Positions 16,975 through 24,809 of a stretch of DNA of 32,514 nt are shown piece by piece. Origin of the DNA: DASSYK01 sp036258315 (lineage in GTDB: Bacteria; Actinomycetota; Thermoleophilia; Solirubrobacterales; 70-9). The position numbers and the translations under genes are program-made. Within the stretch, counting starts at the first letter, position 1. Every line of letters begins with the position of its first letter. The notes under the pieces were generated by a model. The model did not search any database. It had not been told where the DNA came from and saw only the letters and a program-made list of their open reading frames with translations. The stretch spans positions 1-32,514 of the forward strand of contig DATADX010000059.1 of NCBI GenBank assembly GCA_036258315.1, given 5' to 3'.

Positions 16975-18039
16975 ACGGAGCCAGGTGCGGACGATCGCGT
17001 TGGTGAAGCCGAGGCCGTAGCGGACCACCGCTGGCTTCTTCGAGTGTCCGTGCAGGCGGCGATCGACGGTCACCGGGACCTCCTTGGCCGGGATTCCGCG
17101 CTTGATCGCCTCGATCATGAACTCGGAGGTGTGGAACTGCTCCTGGCGCAGCACGAGCTGGGGGAGGACGGTCGTGCGGACGGCGCGGTAGCCGTTCGAG
17201 CAGTCCGAGACTCGTGTCCGCGTGATGAACGAGACGACCTTGTTGAAGAACACAATCCCCAGTTCCCTGGATCGGGAATTGGGGTCCGCTTCGCCCAGGA
17301 CACGCGACCCGTGGGCCATGTCGACCTCGCCGTCGATGATCGGGCGGACGAGGCGCTCCATCTCGTCGGGGCGGTGCTGGCCGTCGGCGTCGAGGGTGAC
17401 GACGATCTTGGCCCCGGACTCGGCCATCAGCCTGTAGCCGGTGCGGAGCGCTGCGCCGCCGCCGCGGTTGATCACGTGGCGGGCGACGACCGCCCCGGCT
17501 CGCGCGGCGACGTCGCGGGTCCCGTCGCGCGAGCCGTCGTCGACGACGAGGGTGGAAGTCGCGACACCGCAGACCTCCTCCGGGATCTCGGCGATCACCG
17601 AGCCGACGCTGTCGGCCTCGTTGTAGGCGGGGATCACGATCGCAATCCGGTCGCGGAACTGGGCGGGCAGGTTCGCGCCCTTGAACTCCTCCCACGCCAT
17701 CCCCTCGAGCAGCGCCGAGAGCTGCTGGTTCATCCTGGAGCTCTCGGTCAGCGCCCGCAGCACGAGCAGGAACAGGATGGCGATCGCGAATACAGCCAAC
17801 CCGAGGATCCGCTCGCCGTTGCCGGCCTCGAACGCGAACGCCTCGAGCAGAGCGTCGACCAGCTCGGTCCCGGACACGATCGCGAGGGCGATGCCGCCGA
17901 GCAGGGCGAGCAGCACGGCGCCGTTGGAGAGCTCGCGGCGGCGCCAGATCGCGAACACGATCAGGCCGAGGGCGAACACGAGCCCCGCCGCGCGCAGCGC
18001 GGTCAGCTCGGGCGGGAAGACTGAGGCGACGGCCCCCAT
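16972..18039 (-). CDS. DUF2304-glycosyltransferase family 2 fusion protein
   Basis: A 355-aa protein. Residues 1-118 hold three membrane helices followed by ESSRMNQQLSALLEGMAWEEF, matching DUF2304, a small membrane domain usually encoded beside GT2 enzymes. Residues 132-355 are a GT-A glycosyltransferase of the dolichol-phosphate-mannose synthase type: VIPAYNEADSV, VVDDGSRDGT, NRGGGAALRTGY, the metal-binding LDADGQHRPDE, and DCSNGYRAVR. The product would be a polyprenyl-phosphate sugar or glycolipid made on the cytoplasmic side. GTG 18051 is an alternative start. It is divergent from UDP-sulfoquinovose synthase across a shared promoter, so a sulfosugar donor is conceivable but unproven. An 11-bp imperfect hairpin lies inside the gene at 17257-17284. 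Confidence 0.85.
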   Translation of the reverse strand: MGAVASVFPPELTALRAAGLVFALGLIVFAIWRRRELSNGAVLLALLGGIALAIVSGTELVDALLEAFAFEAGNGERILGLAVFAIAILFLLVLRALTESSRMNQQLSALLEGMAWEEFKGANLPAQFRDRIAIVIPAYNEADSVGSVIAEIPEEVCGVATSTLVVDDGSRDGTRDVAARAGAVVARHVINRGGGAALRTGYRLMAESGAKIVVTLDADGQHRPDEMERLVRPIIDGEVDMAHGSRVLGEADPNSRSRELGIVFFNKVVSFITRTRVSDCSNGYRAVRTTVLPQLVLRQEQFHTSEFMIEAIKRGIPAKEVPVTVDRRLHGHSKKPAVVRYGLGFTNAIVRTWLR

Positions 18040-18049
18040 GACGGCGATC

Positions 18050-18059
18050 ACGGTACCCT
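18050..18059. promoter_or_regulatory. Overlapping symmetric -10 boxes for the divergent glycosyltransferase and sulfoquinovose synthase genes
   Basis: The plus strand has TACCCT (18054-18059), 10 bases before ATG 18070. The minus strand has TACCGT (18055 to 18050), 10 bases before ATG 18039. The two hexamers share the TA step at 18054-18055 within the palindrome GGTACC, so one site could serve both directions. Confidence 0.45.
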
Positions 18060-18069
18060 GCCGCGTCCT

Positions 18070-19248
18070 ATGCGCGTCCTCATCCTCGGGGGCGACGGCT
18101 ACCTCGGCTGGCCGACCGCGATGCGCTTCTCGCAGCGCGGCCACGAGGTGATCGTCGTCGACAACTTCTCGCGCCGTCGCTGGCACGAGGCCCAGGGCAC
18201 CGACTCCCTGACGCCGATCCGCTCGCTTGAGGAGCGAATCGCTGCGTGGGAGGAGCTGTCGGGCAAGCGAATCGCCTCACAGATCGGCTCGATGGAGGAC
18301 GGCGAATTCCTCGAGCAGGTCGTGATCGAGACCAGGCCCGAGGCAATCGTCCACTACGGCGAGCAGCCCTCGGCGCCGTACTCGATGGCGAGCCGCGAGC
18401 AGGCGGTCGAGACGCAGTACACCAACGTGATCGGCACCCTCAACCTGCTGTTCGCGATGCGGGATCACGCGCCCGACGCTCACCTGGTGAAGCTCGGGAC
18501 GATGGGGGAGTACGGAACCCCGAACATCGACATCGAGGAGGGCTACATCGAGATCGAGCACAAGGGCCGCAAGGACACGCTGCCTTTCCCGAAGCTGCCC
18601 GGCTCGCTCTACCACCTCTCCAAGGTCCACGATTCGCACAACATCCACTTCGCGGGCCGGATCTGGGGCCTGCGCGCCACCGACCTGAACCAGGGCGTCG
18701 TCTACGGGATCGAGACCGACGAGACCGCGCTCGACCTCCGCCTCTGCACGCGGTTCGACTACGACGACGTGTTCGGGACCGTGCTGAACCGCTTCTGCGT
18801 CCAGGCCGTGATCGGCCGCCCGCTCACGGTCTACGGCAAGGGGGGGCAGACTCGAGGCTTCCTCAACATCCGCGACACCCTCCAATGCGTCGAGCTCGCC
18901 GTCGCCAATCCCGCGGAGCCGGGCGACTTCCGCGTCTTCAACCAGTTCACGGAGCAGTTCTCGGTCGGGCAGCTCGCAGAGCTGGTAAAGACGGCCGCGG
19001 CGGAGCTCGGGATTGAGGTCGAGATCGAGCATCTGCACAACCCCCGCGTCGAGGCCGAGGAGCACTACTACAACGCGACGCACACCAAGCTGTTCGACCT
19101 CGGCCTCGATCCGGCGCTGCTCGGCGACGAGCTGGTCCGCTCGATGCTGAAGGCGATCGAGGCGAATCGCGACCGCATCGACCCCTCGCACATCGAGCCG
19201 CACACCAGCTGGAAGTCGGGTCGCGAGTCTCAAGCCGGCATTTCCTAG
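18070..19248 (+). CDS. sqdB: UDP-sulfoquinovose synthase (SQD1/SqdB family)
   Basis: An NAD-dependent short-chain (extended) dehydrogenase that makes UDP-sulfoquinovose from UDP-glucose and sulfite, the head-group donor of sulfolipids or sulfonated glycans; 392 aa. It has the Rossmann motif GGDGYLGW (7-14), EQPSAPYSM like the plant enzyme's EQRSAPYSM, catalytic Thr144 in GTMGEYGTPN, and Tyr181/Lys185 in YHLSKVHDSHN, one residue off the SQD1 triad Thr145/Tyr182/Lys186. QGVVYG, GFLNIRDT and NQFTEQFSV also follow the family. Sulfur-assimilation genes cysK and cysE are in the window but not linked. The sqdX/sqdD-type transferase expected next to it is absent; the nearest glycosyltransferase is the divergent DUF2304-GT2 fusion. 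Confidence 0.9.
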   Translation: MRVLILGGDGYLGWPTAMRFSQRGHEVIVVDNFSRRRWHEAQGTDSLTPIRSLEERIAAWEELSGKRIASQIGSMEDGEFLEQVVIETRPEAIVHYGEQPSAPYSMASREQAVETQYTNVIGTLNLLFAMRDHAPDAHLVKLGTMGEYGTPNIDIEEGYIEIEHKGRKDTLPFPKLPGSLYHLSKVHDSHNIHFAGRIWGLRATDLNQGVVYGIETDETALDLRLCTRFDYDDVFGTVLNRFCVQAVIGRPLTVYGKGGQTRGFLNIRDTLQCVELAVANPAEPGDFRVFNQFTEQFSVGQLAELVKTAAAELGIEVEIEHLHNPRVEAEEHYYNATHTKLFDLGLDPALLGDELVRSMLKAIEANRDRIDPSHIEPHTSWKSGRESQAGIS

Positions 19249-19253
19249 CTCGC

Positions 19254-19259
19254 TACCAT
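19254..19259 (+). promoter_or_regulatory. -10-like TACCAT, leaderless start of ilvB
   Basis: TACCAT ends 6 bases before ATG 19266 with no Shine-Dalgarno between. There is no room for an attenuator leader peptide downstream of this site, so classic ilv attenuation is unlikely here. Confidence 0.5.
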
Positions 19260-19265
19260 CGGCGC

Positions 19266-20945
19266 ATGCGCGCGGCTGACGCACTGATGGAGGCCCTCAA
19301 GGCCGAGGGCGTCGAGCATGTGTTCGGAATCCCGGGCGGGGCGAACCTGCCCACCTACGACGCGCTCTACGACGCCGAGCTGACCCACATCCAGGCTCGC
19401 CACGAGCAGGGCGCTGGGCACATGGCCGAGGGCTACGCGAAGGCCTCGGGGCGGGTAGGGGTCGCGATGGCGACCTCGGGGCCCGGGGCCACGAACCTGG
19501 TCACCGCGATCGCCGACGCGATCATGGACTCGGTCCCGACCGTGTTCGTGACGGGGCAGGTCCGCACCGACCTGCTCGGCACCGACGGCTTCCAGGAGGC
19601 TGACGTGAACGGGATCACGATGCCGATCGTGAAGCACTCGTTCATGGTCCAGGACCCCCGCTACATCCCCGACTACATCCACGCCGCCTTCCACATCGCC
19701 TCGACCGGTCGGCCGGGCCCCGTTCTGGTCGACATCCCGCAGGACCTCTCCCGAGCCGAGATCGAATACGAGCCGATCACCGAGACGCCCAACCTGCCCG
19801 GCTACAAGCCCTCGACCGAGGGCAACATCAAGCAGATCCGGCTCGCCGCCAAGGCGCTCGCCAACGCCGCCCGCCCGGTCATCTACGCGGGCGGCGGCGT
19901 GATCAACGCCAACGCCTCGGACGAGCTCCGCGAGCTCGCCACGGCCGACAACTTCCCCGTCACCACCACGGTGATGGGCCTGGGCGGGTTCCCGGCCCCG
20001 CACGAGCAGTGGCTGGGGATGCTCGGGATGCACGGCACGCGGACCGCCAACTACGCGATGGACAACGCCGACCTGATCGTCGCGATCGGGGCCCGCTTCG
20101 ACGATCGGATCACCGGGAAGCTGTCCGAGTTCGCGCCGCGCGCCAAGTTCGTCCACGTCGACATCGATCCGGCCGAGATCTCGAAGAACGTCCCCGCCCA
20201 CATCCCGATCGTCGGCGACGCGAAGCAGGTGCTGCCGAAGCTGACCAAGGAGTACCGGGCGCTGCAGGCCGACCGCTCTCGCCTCGACGGGTGGTGGGAG
20301 CAGCTCCACGCCTGGCAGCAGGAGTACCCCCTCACCTATGAGCGCTCCGAGACCGGCGAGATCAAGCCGCAGGCGATGATCGAGGCGATGTACAAGGCGA
20401 CCGACGGCGACGCGATCATCACCTCCGACGTCGGCCAGCACCAGATGTGGGCGGCGCAGTACTACCACTTCAAGGAGCCGCGCAGGTGGATCAACTCCGG
20501 CGGGCTGGGGACGATGGGCTTCGGGTTGCCGAGCGCGATCGGCGCCAAAGTAGCCCGGCCCGATGACACGGTCCTGTGCCTCGCGGGCGACGGCAGCCTG
20601 ATCATGAACGTGCAGGAGTTCGCGACCGCGGTCCGCCACGAGATCCCGATCAAGGTGTTCCTGATGAACAACGGCTACTTCGGGATGGTCCGACAGTGGC
20701 AGGAGCTGTTCTGGGACGGGCGCTACTCGTCGGTCGAGATGGGCCCGAGCCCCGACTGGGTGAAGCTCGCCGACGCGTTCGGCGCGAAGGGCATGCGCGT
20801 CGAGGAGCAGGGCGAGATCGAGGGAGCGATGCGCGATGCGCTCGCCGCCGAGGGCCCCGTGCTGCTCGACGTCAGGGTCTCGCCTGAGGAGAACTGCTAT
20901 CCGATGATCCCGGCCGGGGCCGCCGCCCGGGACATGGTCGGCTGA
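19266..20945 (+). CDS. ilvB: Acetolactate synthase, large (catalytic) subunit
   Basis: A thiamine-diphosphate enzyme condensing two pyruvates (or pyruvate and 2-ketobutyrate), the first common step of valine, leucine and isoleucine synthesis; 559 aa. The catalytic Glu47 is in RHEQGAGHMAEGYA. Also seen are GPGATNLVT, VTGQVRTDLLGTDGFQE, the middle-domain IAIGARFDDRITGK, and the ThDP/Mg motif GDGSLIMNVQEF...NNGYFGMVRQWQ typical of anabolic acetohydroxyacid synthase rather than catabolic AlsS. The regulatory subunit ilvN follows after 18 bases with an AAGGA ribosome site. ilvC is 8 kb away beyond the men genes. Confidence 0.95.
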   Translation: MRAADALMEALKAEGVEHVFGIPGGANLPTYDALYDAELTHIQARHEQGAGHMAEGYAKASGRVGVAMATSGPGATNLVTAIADAIMDSVPTVFVTGQVRTDLLGTDGFQEADVNGITMPIVKHSFMVQDPRYIPDYIHAAFHIASTGRPGPVLVDIPQDLSRAEIEYEPITETPNLPGYKPSTEGNIKQIRLAAKALANAARPVIYAGGGVINANASDELRELATADNFPVTTTVMGLGGFPAPHEQWLGMLGMHGTRTANYAMDNADLIVAIGARFDDRITGKLSEFAPRAKFVHVDIDPAEISKNVPAHIPIVGDAKQVLPKLTKEYRALQADRSRLDGWWEQLHAWQQEYPLTYERSETGEIKPQAMIEAMYKATDGDAIITSDVGQHQMWAAQYYHFKEPRRWINSGGLGTMGFGLPSAIGAKVARPDDTVLCLAGDGSLIMNVQEFATAVRHEIPIKVFLMNNGYFGMVRQWQELFWDGRYSSVEMGPSPDWVKLADAFGAKGMRVEEQGEIEGAMRDALAAEGPVLLDVRVSPEENCYPMIPAGAAARDMVG

Positions 20946-20963
20946 CCCAAGGGTGCAAGGACG

Positions 20964-21518
20964 ATGGAAGCCGGAACTCCGGATCTGATCAAGCTCGAGG
21001 ACCTCGACGCCGCCGCCGGCCGGCTGACCGGCCGCAAGCACGTCCTCTCGATCCTGGTCGAGAACCGCCCGGGCGTCCTCGCCCGGATCGCGGGCCTGTT
21101 CAGCCGCCGCGGCTTCAACATCGACACGCTCGCGGTCGGGCCGACCGAGGACCCCGACATCTCCCGGATCACCCTCACCCTCGACGGCGCCGTCCACCCG
21201 ATCGACCAGGTCACCAAGCAGCTCCACAAGCTCGTCAACGTGCTGAAGATCCGCGACATGGAGCCGAACGAGACGATCGCCCGTGAGATGGCGCTGTTCA
21301 AGGTCTCCGCCCCCGTCGAGAGCCGCCAGGAGATCATGCAGTTCGCCGAGATCTTCCGCGCCACCATCGTCGACGTCTCGCGGCGCTCGCTGACGATCGA
21401 GTTGACCGGCAGCTCCGACAAGCTCGAGGCGTTCGAGCGGATGATCCGCCCGCACGGGCTGATCGAGATGGTGCGCACCGGCGAGGTCGCGATCGCCCGC
21501 ACCAAGTCCGATTCCTAG
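20964..21518 (+). CDS. ilvN: Acetolactate synthase, small (regulatory) subunit
   Basis: A 184-aa subunit that activates IlvB and confers valine feedback control. The N-terminal ACT domain (about residues 25-100) contains HVLSILVENRPGVLARIAGL, FSRRGFNIDTLAVG (effector loop) and ISRITLTLDGA. The C-terminal domain has KVSAPVESRQEIMQFAEIF and the GLIEMVRTGEVAIAR ending typical of IlvN. The first 24 residues are an extra tail. AAGGA lies 2 bases before the ATG. Confidence 0.94.
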   Translation: MEAGTPDLIKLEDLDAAAGRLTGRKHVLSILVENRPGVLARIAGLFSRRGFNIDTLAVGPTEDPDISRITLTLDGAVHPIDQVTKQLHKLVNVLKIRDMEPNETIAREMALFKVSAPVESRQEIMQFAEIFRATIVDVSRRSLTIELTGSSDKLEAFERMIRPHGLIEMVRTGEVAIARTKSDS

Positions 21519-21551
21519 GGCCGCGGCTGTGGACCACTCGAGCCGCCGGCC
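21519..21551 (+). terminator. GC-rich hairpin after ilvN
   Basis: GGCCGCGGCT (21519-21528) pairs with AGCCGCCGGCC (21541-21551) with one bulged base and a 12-base loop, starting right after the ilvN stop. It lacks a T-run, as is common in GC-rich actinobacteria, so its strength is uncertain. Confidence 0.4.
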
Positions 21552-21575
21552 CCCTGCACGTAGCGGGCCCGCCTG

Positions 21576-22982
21576 ATGCCGCCCGTGGAGGTCACCGAGG
21601 GCGTCCTCATCGCCGCGTCCAAGGCGATCGACCGCGCCGCCTCTCGCGGCGGCCGCCGGCTCGTGAGCGCCACCATCCGCGCCGAGGCGCTCGACCCGAG
21701 CGCGATGGTTTTCGCCTCACGCCTCGCCTCGGACCGCTGGTTCTGCTGGGAGCAGCCCGACGGCGATGGCTTCGCGCTCGGCGCGCTCGGCTCGGCCGCC
21801 GAGGTCGTCTCCCGCGGCGCCGAGCGATTCGAGCAGGTCGCGCGCGACTGCGGAGAGCTCCTCGAGGGCGCCGCGCTGAGTGAGCCCGAGGGGCTGCCCG
21901 CCGGGGCGGGGCCGGTCTGGACGGGCGGGTTCGCGTTCGCCGCGGAGGGGGGATCGCAGCCGCAGTGGTCCTCGCTGCCCCCGGCGCTGATGGTGCTCCC
22001 CGAGCTCTCGCTGCTGCGCAGTGGCGGCGAGTGCTTCCTGACCCTGAACGCGGTCGTGTCGGGGGAGCGGGACGCCGGCGAGGCGCTGGCGCGGCTCGAG
22101 CGCAGGCTGGCCGGCCTTCGCGGGACGGTGATCGGCCCGCTCGACCCGGAGCCGACAGCGCGCGCGGAGATCAGCTCCCCGCACCCGCCCGGCCGGTACG
22201 AGCTGCTCGTCGCCGAGGCGACCCGGCGGATCGGCGAGGGCGGCATCGAGAAGGCCGTGCTGGCGCGCGAGATACTCGTCACCGCCGCGGCGGCCCACGA
22301 CCCGGCCCCGCTGTTCGGCGCCCTGCGCGAACTGTTCCCATCCTGCTTCTGCTTCTGCGCCGGCACGCCCGAGGCCGCCTTCATCGGCGCCAGCCCGGAG
22401 CTCCTGATCCGCCGCCGCGGCCCGGTGGCCGCCACCGTCGCGCTCGCGGGCTCGACACGGCGCAGCGCCGACCCCGCCGTCGACGACCACCTCGGCGAGC
22501 AGCTTCTCGTCAGCAGCAAGGACCGCTCCGAGCATGAGATCGTCGCGCGCCGGATCGAGCGCGCGCTGCGCCCGCACGCGGTCTGGATCCAGCGCGAGGA
22601 GGACCCCACCGTGGTCAAGGTGGCGAACATCCAGCACCTTGCGACCCCGATCCGGGCGCAGCTCGCCCAGTCGCACTCCGCGATCTCGCTGGCCGGCAAG
22701 CTGCATCCCACACCGGCGGTGGGCGGCGAGCCGAGCGACCCGGCTCAGCGGCTGATCGCCGAGATCGAGGCTCTCGACCGGGGCTGGTACGCCGGGCCCG
22801 TCGGATGGATGGACGCGACCGAGGACGGCGAGTTCTGCGTCGCCCTCCGCTCGGCGCTGCTCCGCGACCGGACCGCGCACCTCTACACGGGGGCCGGGAT
22901 CGTCGCCGACTCCGACCCCGCCGCCGAGCTCGCCGAGACCGAGATCAAGCTCGAGGCCCTGCTGCCGCTGATCGCGGGCTGA
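21576..22982 (+). CDS. menF: Isochorismate synthase
   Basis: A chorismate-binding enzyme producing isochorismate, the entry step of menaquinone synthesis; 468 aa. The N-terminal half is divergent. The catalytic half contains GGIEKAVLAREI (base Lys), PEAAFIGASPELLIRR, LAGSTRRSADPAVD, SSKDRSEHEIVARRIE, HPTPAVGGEP, GWYAGPVGW and YTGAGIVADSDPAAELAETEIK. The HPTPAVGG and KDRSEH blocks are shared by isochorismate and salicylate synthases and pabB/trpE relatives; the menD neighbour decides for MenF. It is convergent with menD with only 7 bases between stops. Confidence 0.93.
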   Translation: MPPVEVTEGVLIAASKAIDRAASRGGRRLVSATIRAEALDPSAMVFASRLASDRWFCWEQPDGDGFALGALGSAAEVVSRGAERFEQVARDCGELLEGAALSEPEGLPAGAGPVWTGGFAFAAEGGSQPQWSSLPPALMVLPELSLLRSGGECFLTLNAVVSGERDAGEALARLERRLAGLRGTVIGPLDPEPTARAEISSPHPPGRYELLVAEATRRIGEGGIEKAVLAREILVTAAAAHDPAPLFGALRELFPSCFCFCAGTPEAAFIGASPELLIRRRGPVAATVALAGSTRRSADPAVDDHLGEQLLVSSKDRSEHEIVARRIERALRPHAVWIQREEDPTVVKVANIQHLATPIRAQLAQSHSAISLAGKLHPTPAVGGEPSDPAQRLIAEIEALDRGWYAGPVGWMDATEDGEFCVALRSALLRDRTAHLYTGAGIVADSDPAAELAETEIKLEALLPLIAG

Positions 22983-22989
22983 CCGCCGG

Positions 22990-24756
22990 CTAGGCCGACG
23001 CGAGCGCCGCCGCTGCGGCCTCTGCGAGCTCGCGGTGAAGCTCGAGGTTGCGCCGGCGGTCGGTGCGGACGACGACCGCACCCGCGTCGCCGGCGAGCGC
23101 GGCGGCGAGCTCGTCGGGCGCGCGGGGTTCCTGGACGGCGAGCCCGAACAGCCGCAGGGCGTCCGCCGGAGCGACGTCGGCGGGCGTCCCGAGGAGCGCC
23201 TCGAAGTCCTCGCCCGACAGCTCCTCGGCCTGGGGAAGGAAGTGGAAGATGCCGCCGCCGCCGTTGTCGAGGACCACGAGGCGGAGCTCGTCGAGGCGGC
23301 GCGCGGCCGCGAGGCCGCCGAGGTCGTGGAGAAGTGCGAGATCGCCGAGCACCGTCCAGGTCCGGCGGCCTGCCGCGAGCGCGGCGCCCGCGCCGGTCGA
23401 GACGAGCCCGTCGATGCCGTTGGCGCCGCGGTTGGAGAGGAAGCGGACCCCCTCCGGGCCCGGGCGCAGAAATGCCTCGAGGTCGCGGACAGGCATGCTC
23501 GAGGCGGCGAGCAGGGTGTCCCCGTCGCGCAGCGCGGCGCCGATCGCCTGCCAGGCGCCCGGCTCACTCAGCTCGCTCAGGCCGGCGATGCGCTCGTCGA
23601 CCGCCGCCCGCACCGCCGCGTCGGCGGCGAGCCACGCGGTCGCGAACGGCGCCCCGGCCGCCGCGCGGGCGCCCTCGCGCCGCCGCGCGAGGCGCTCGCC
23701 GAGGCCGCGGGCAACCGCCGTCGGGTCGGCTCGGACGGTCGCCGCCGCCCGGCGGGTCGGCTCCCGCCAGTCGCCCGAGGCGTCGACGACGAGCTGATCG
23801 AGACCCTCGAGTGCGGTCAGCCACTGGCGCAACGGCTTGCTCGTCGGCATGTCGCCGACCCGGAAGATCAGCTCAGGCGCCAGCTCGCTCGACCGGGCGC
23901 GGGCGAGGAAGTCGTAGGAGGAGACGACCAGGGAGCGGTCGTGGGGACCGCGGCGCAGCTGCGACGTCGGCTCGGCGAGGATCGGATATCCGGCGGCGGC
24001 CGCGAGCGCCGCGAGCGGGTCGGCGAGGCGGGCGTCGCCCAGGCGTCCGGCGACGATCAGGCCGCGTGGGGAAGCCTCGATCCGGTCGGCCAGCTGGTCC
24101 AGCAGCGCCTCGCCGGGGCGCTGCGGTGAGCGCAGCACGGTGCTCAGCGGCCACTCATCCCGGCCCTCGATGGCGAGGGGGTCCGTCGCGGTCACATCCC
24201 CCTCCACCGGGGCCGGCCCGAGCGGGTCGCGCCACGGCACGTTCAGGTGGACGGGTCCCGGCCGCGGGTCGCCGATCGCCGCAGCGAAGGCCCGGCAGGC
24301 GACGGAGCGGAAGTGGAGCAGGCCGTCGTCGTCCGCCTCGTGCGTGCCCAGCTCGCAGAACCAGCGCGGCGAGTCTCCGTAGAGCTTCAGCTGGTCGATC
24401 GTCTGGCCCGCCCCGATCCCGCGCAGCTCCGGGGGGCGATCGGCGGTCAGGACGATCAGCGGCACCGCCGCCTCGTCGGCCTCGACGACGGCCGGATGGA
24501 GATTGGCAGCGGCGGATCCGGAGGTGCACAGGACCGCCGCCGGCACGCCGCTGACGAGGGCGGTGCCGAGGGCGAGGAACCCGGCGCTGCGCTCGTCGAG
24601 GACGACCTCGACCTCGATCTCCGTCCGGCGCCACAATGCGAGCGCGAGGGGCGTCGAGCGCGACCCGGGGGAGACGACCGCGCGCCTCACCCCCGAGCGT
24701 GCAAGCTCCTCGACCATCGCCGAGGCGAGCGCCGTGTTGCGGTTCGTCGGGTCCAC
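22990..24756 (-). CDS. menD: SEPHCHC synthase (2-succinyl-5-enolpyruvyl-6-hydroxy-3-cyclohexene-1-carboxylate synthase)
   Basis: A ThDP-dependent enzyme adding a succinic semialdehyde unit from 2-oxoglutarate to isochorismate; 588 aa. It has VVSPGSRSTPLALAL, catalytic Glu55 in VVLDERSAGF, CTSGSAAANLHPAVVEA, TADRPPELRGIGAGQTIDQ, SNRGANGIDGLVSTGAGAAL and the cofactor region GDLALLHDLGGL...VVLDNGGGGIFHFLP. I choose GTG 24756 (MDPTNRNTALA) because TACGGT ends 8 bases upstream; TTG 24765 would add three residues. It is the last gene of the minus-strand menB-menA-menC-menD series. Confidence 0.94.
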   Translation of the reverse strand: MDPTNRNTALASAMVEELARSGVRRAVVSPGSRSTPLALALWRRTEIEVEVVLDERSAGFLALGTALVSGVPAAVLCTSGSAAANLHPAVVEADEAAVPLIVLTADRPPELRGIGAGQTIDQLKLYGDSPRWFCELGTHEADDDGLLHFRSVACRAFAAAIGDPRPGPVHLNVPWRDPLGPAPVEGDVTATDPLAIEGRDEWPLSTVLRSPQRPGEALLDQLADRIEASPRGLIVAGRLGDARLADPLAALAAAAGYPILAEPTSQLRRGPHDRSLVVSSYDFLARARSSELAPELIFRVGDMPTSKPLRQWLTALEGLDQLVVDASGDWREPTRRAAATVRADPTAVARGLGERLARRREGARAAAGAPFATAWLAADAAVRAAVDERIAGLSELSEPGAWQAIGAALRDGDTLLAASSMPVRDLEAFLRPGPEGVRFLSNRGANGIDGLVSTGAGAALAAGRRTWTVLGDLALLHDLGGLAAARRLDELRLVVLDNGGGGIFHFLPQAEELSGEDFEALLGTPADVAPADALRLFGLAVQEPRAPDELAAALAGDAGAVVVRTDRRRNLELHRELAEAAAAALASA

Positions 24757-24762
24757 GCCGGA

Positions 24763-24768
24763 CAACCG
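24763..24768 (-). promoter_or_regulatory. -10-like TACGGT before menD
   Basis: On the minus strand TACGGT ends at 24763 and is followed by 6 bases to the end of the spacer at 24757, then GTG 24756. This suggests menD can have its own leaderless transcript in addition to read-through from menC. Confidence 0.4.
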
Positions 24769-24809
24769 TAGACGAGCGCCGGGCGGCCGCCGCGAGTGAG
24801 CTTGCCGGC

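Noticed and set aside
21563..21572. 10-bp palindrome GCGGGCCCGC before menF as an operator
   Set aside because: Short all-GC palindromes are frequent in DNA of this composition, and no second copy is seen nearby.
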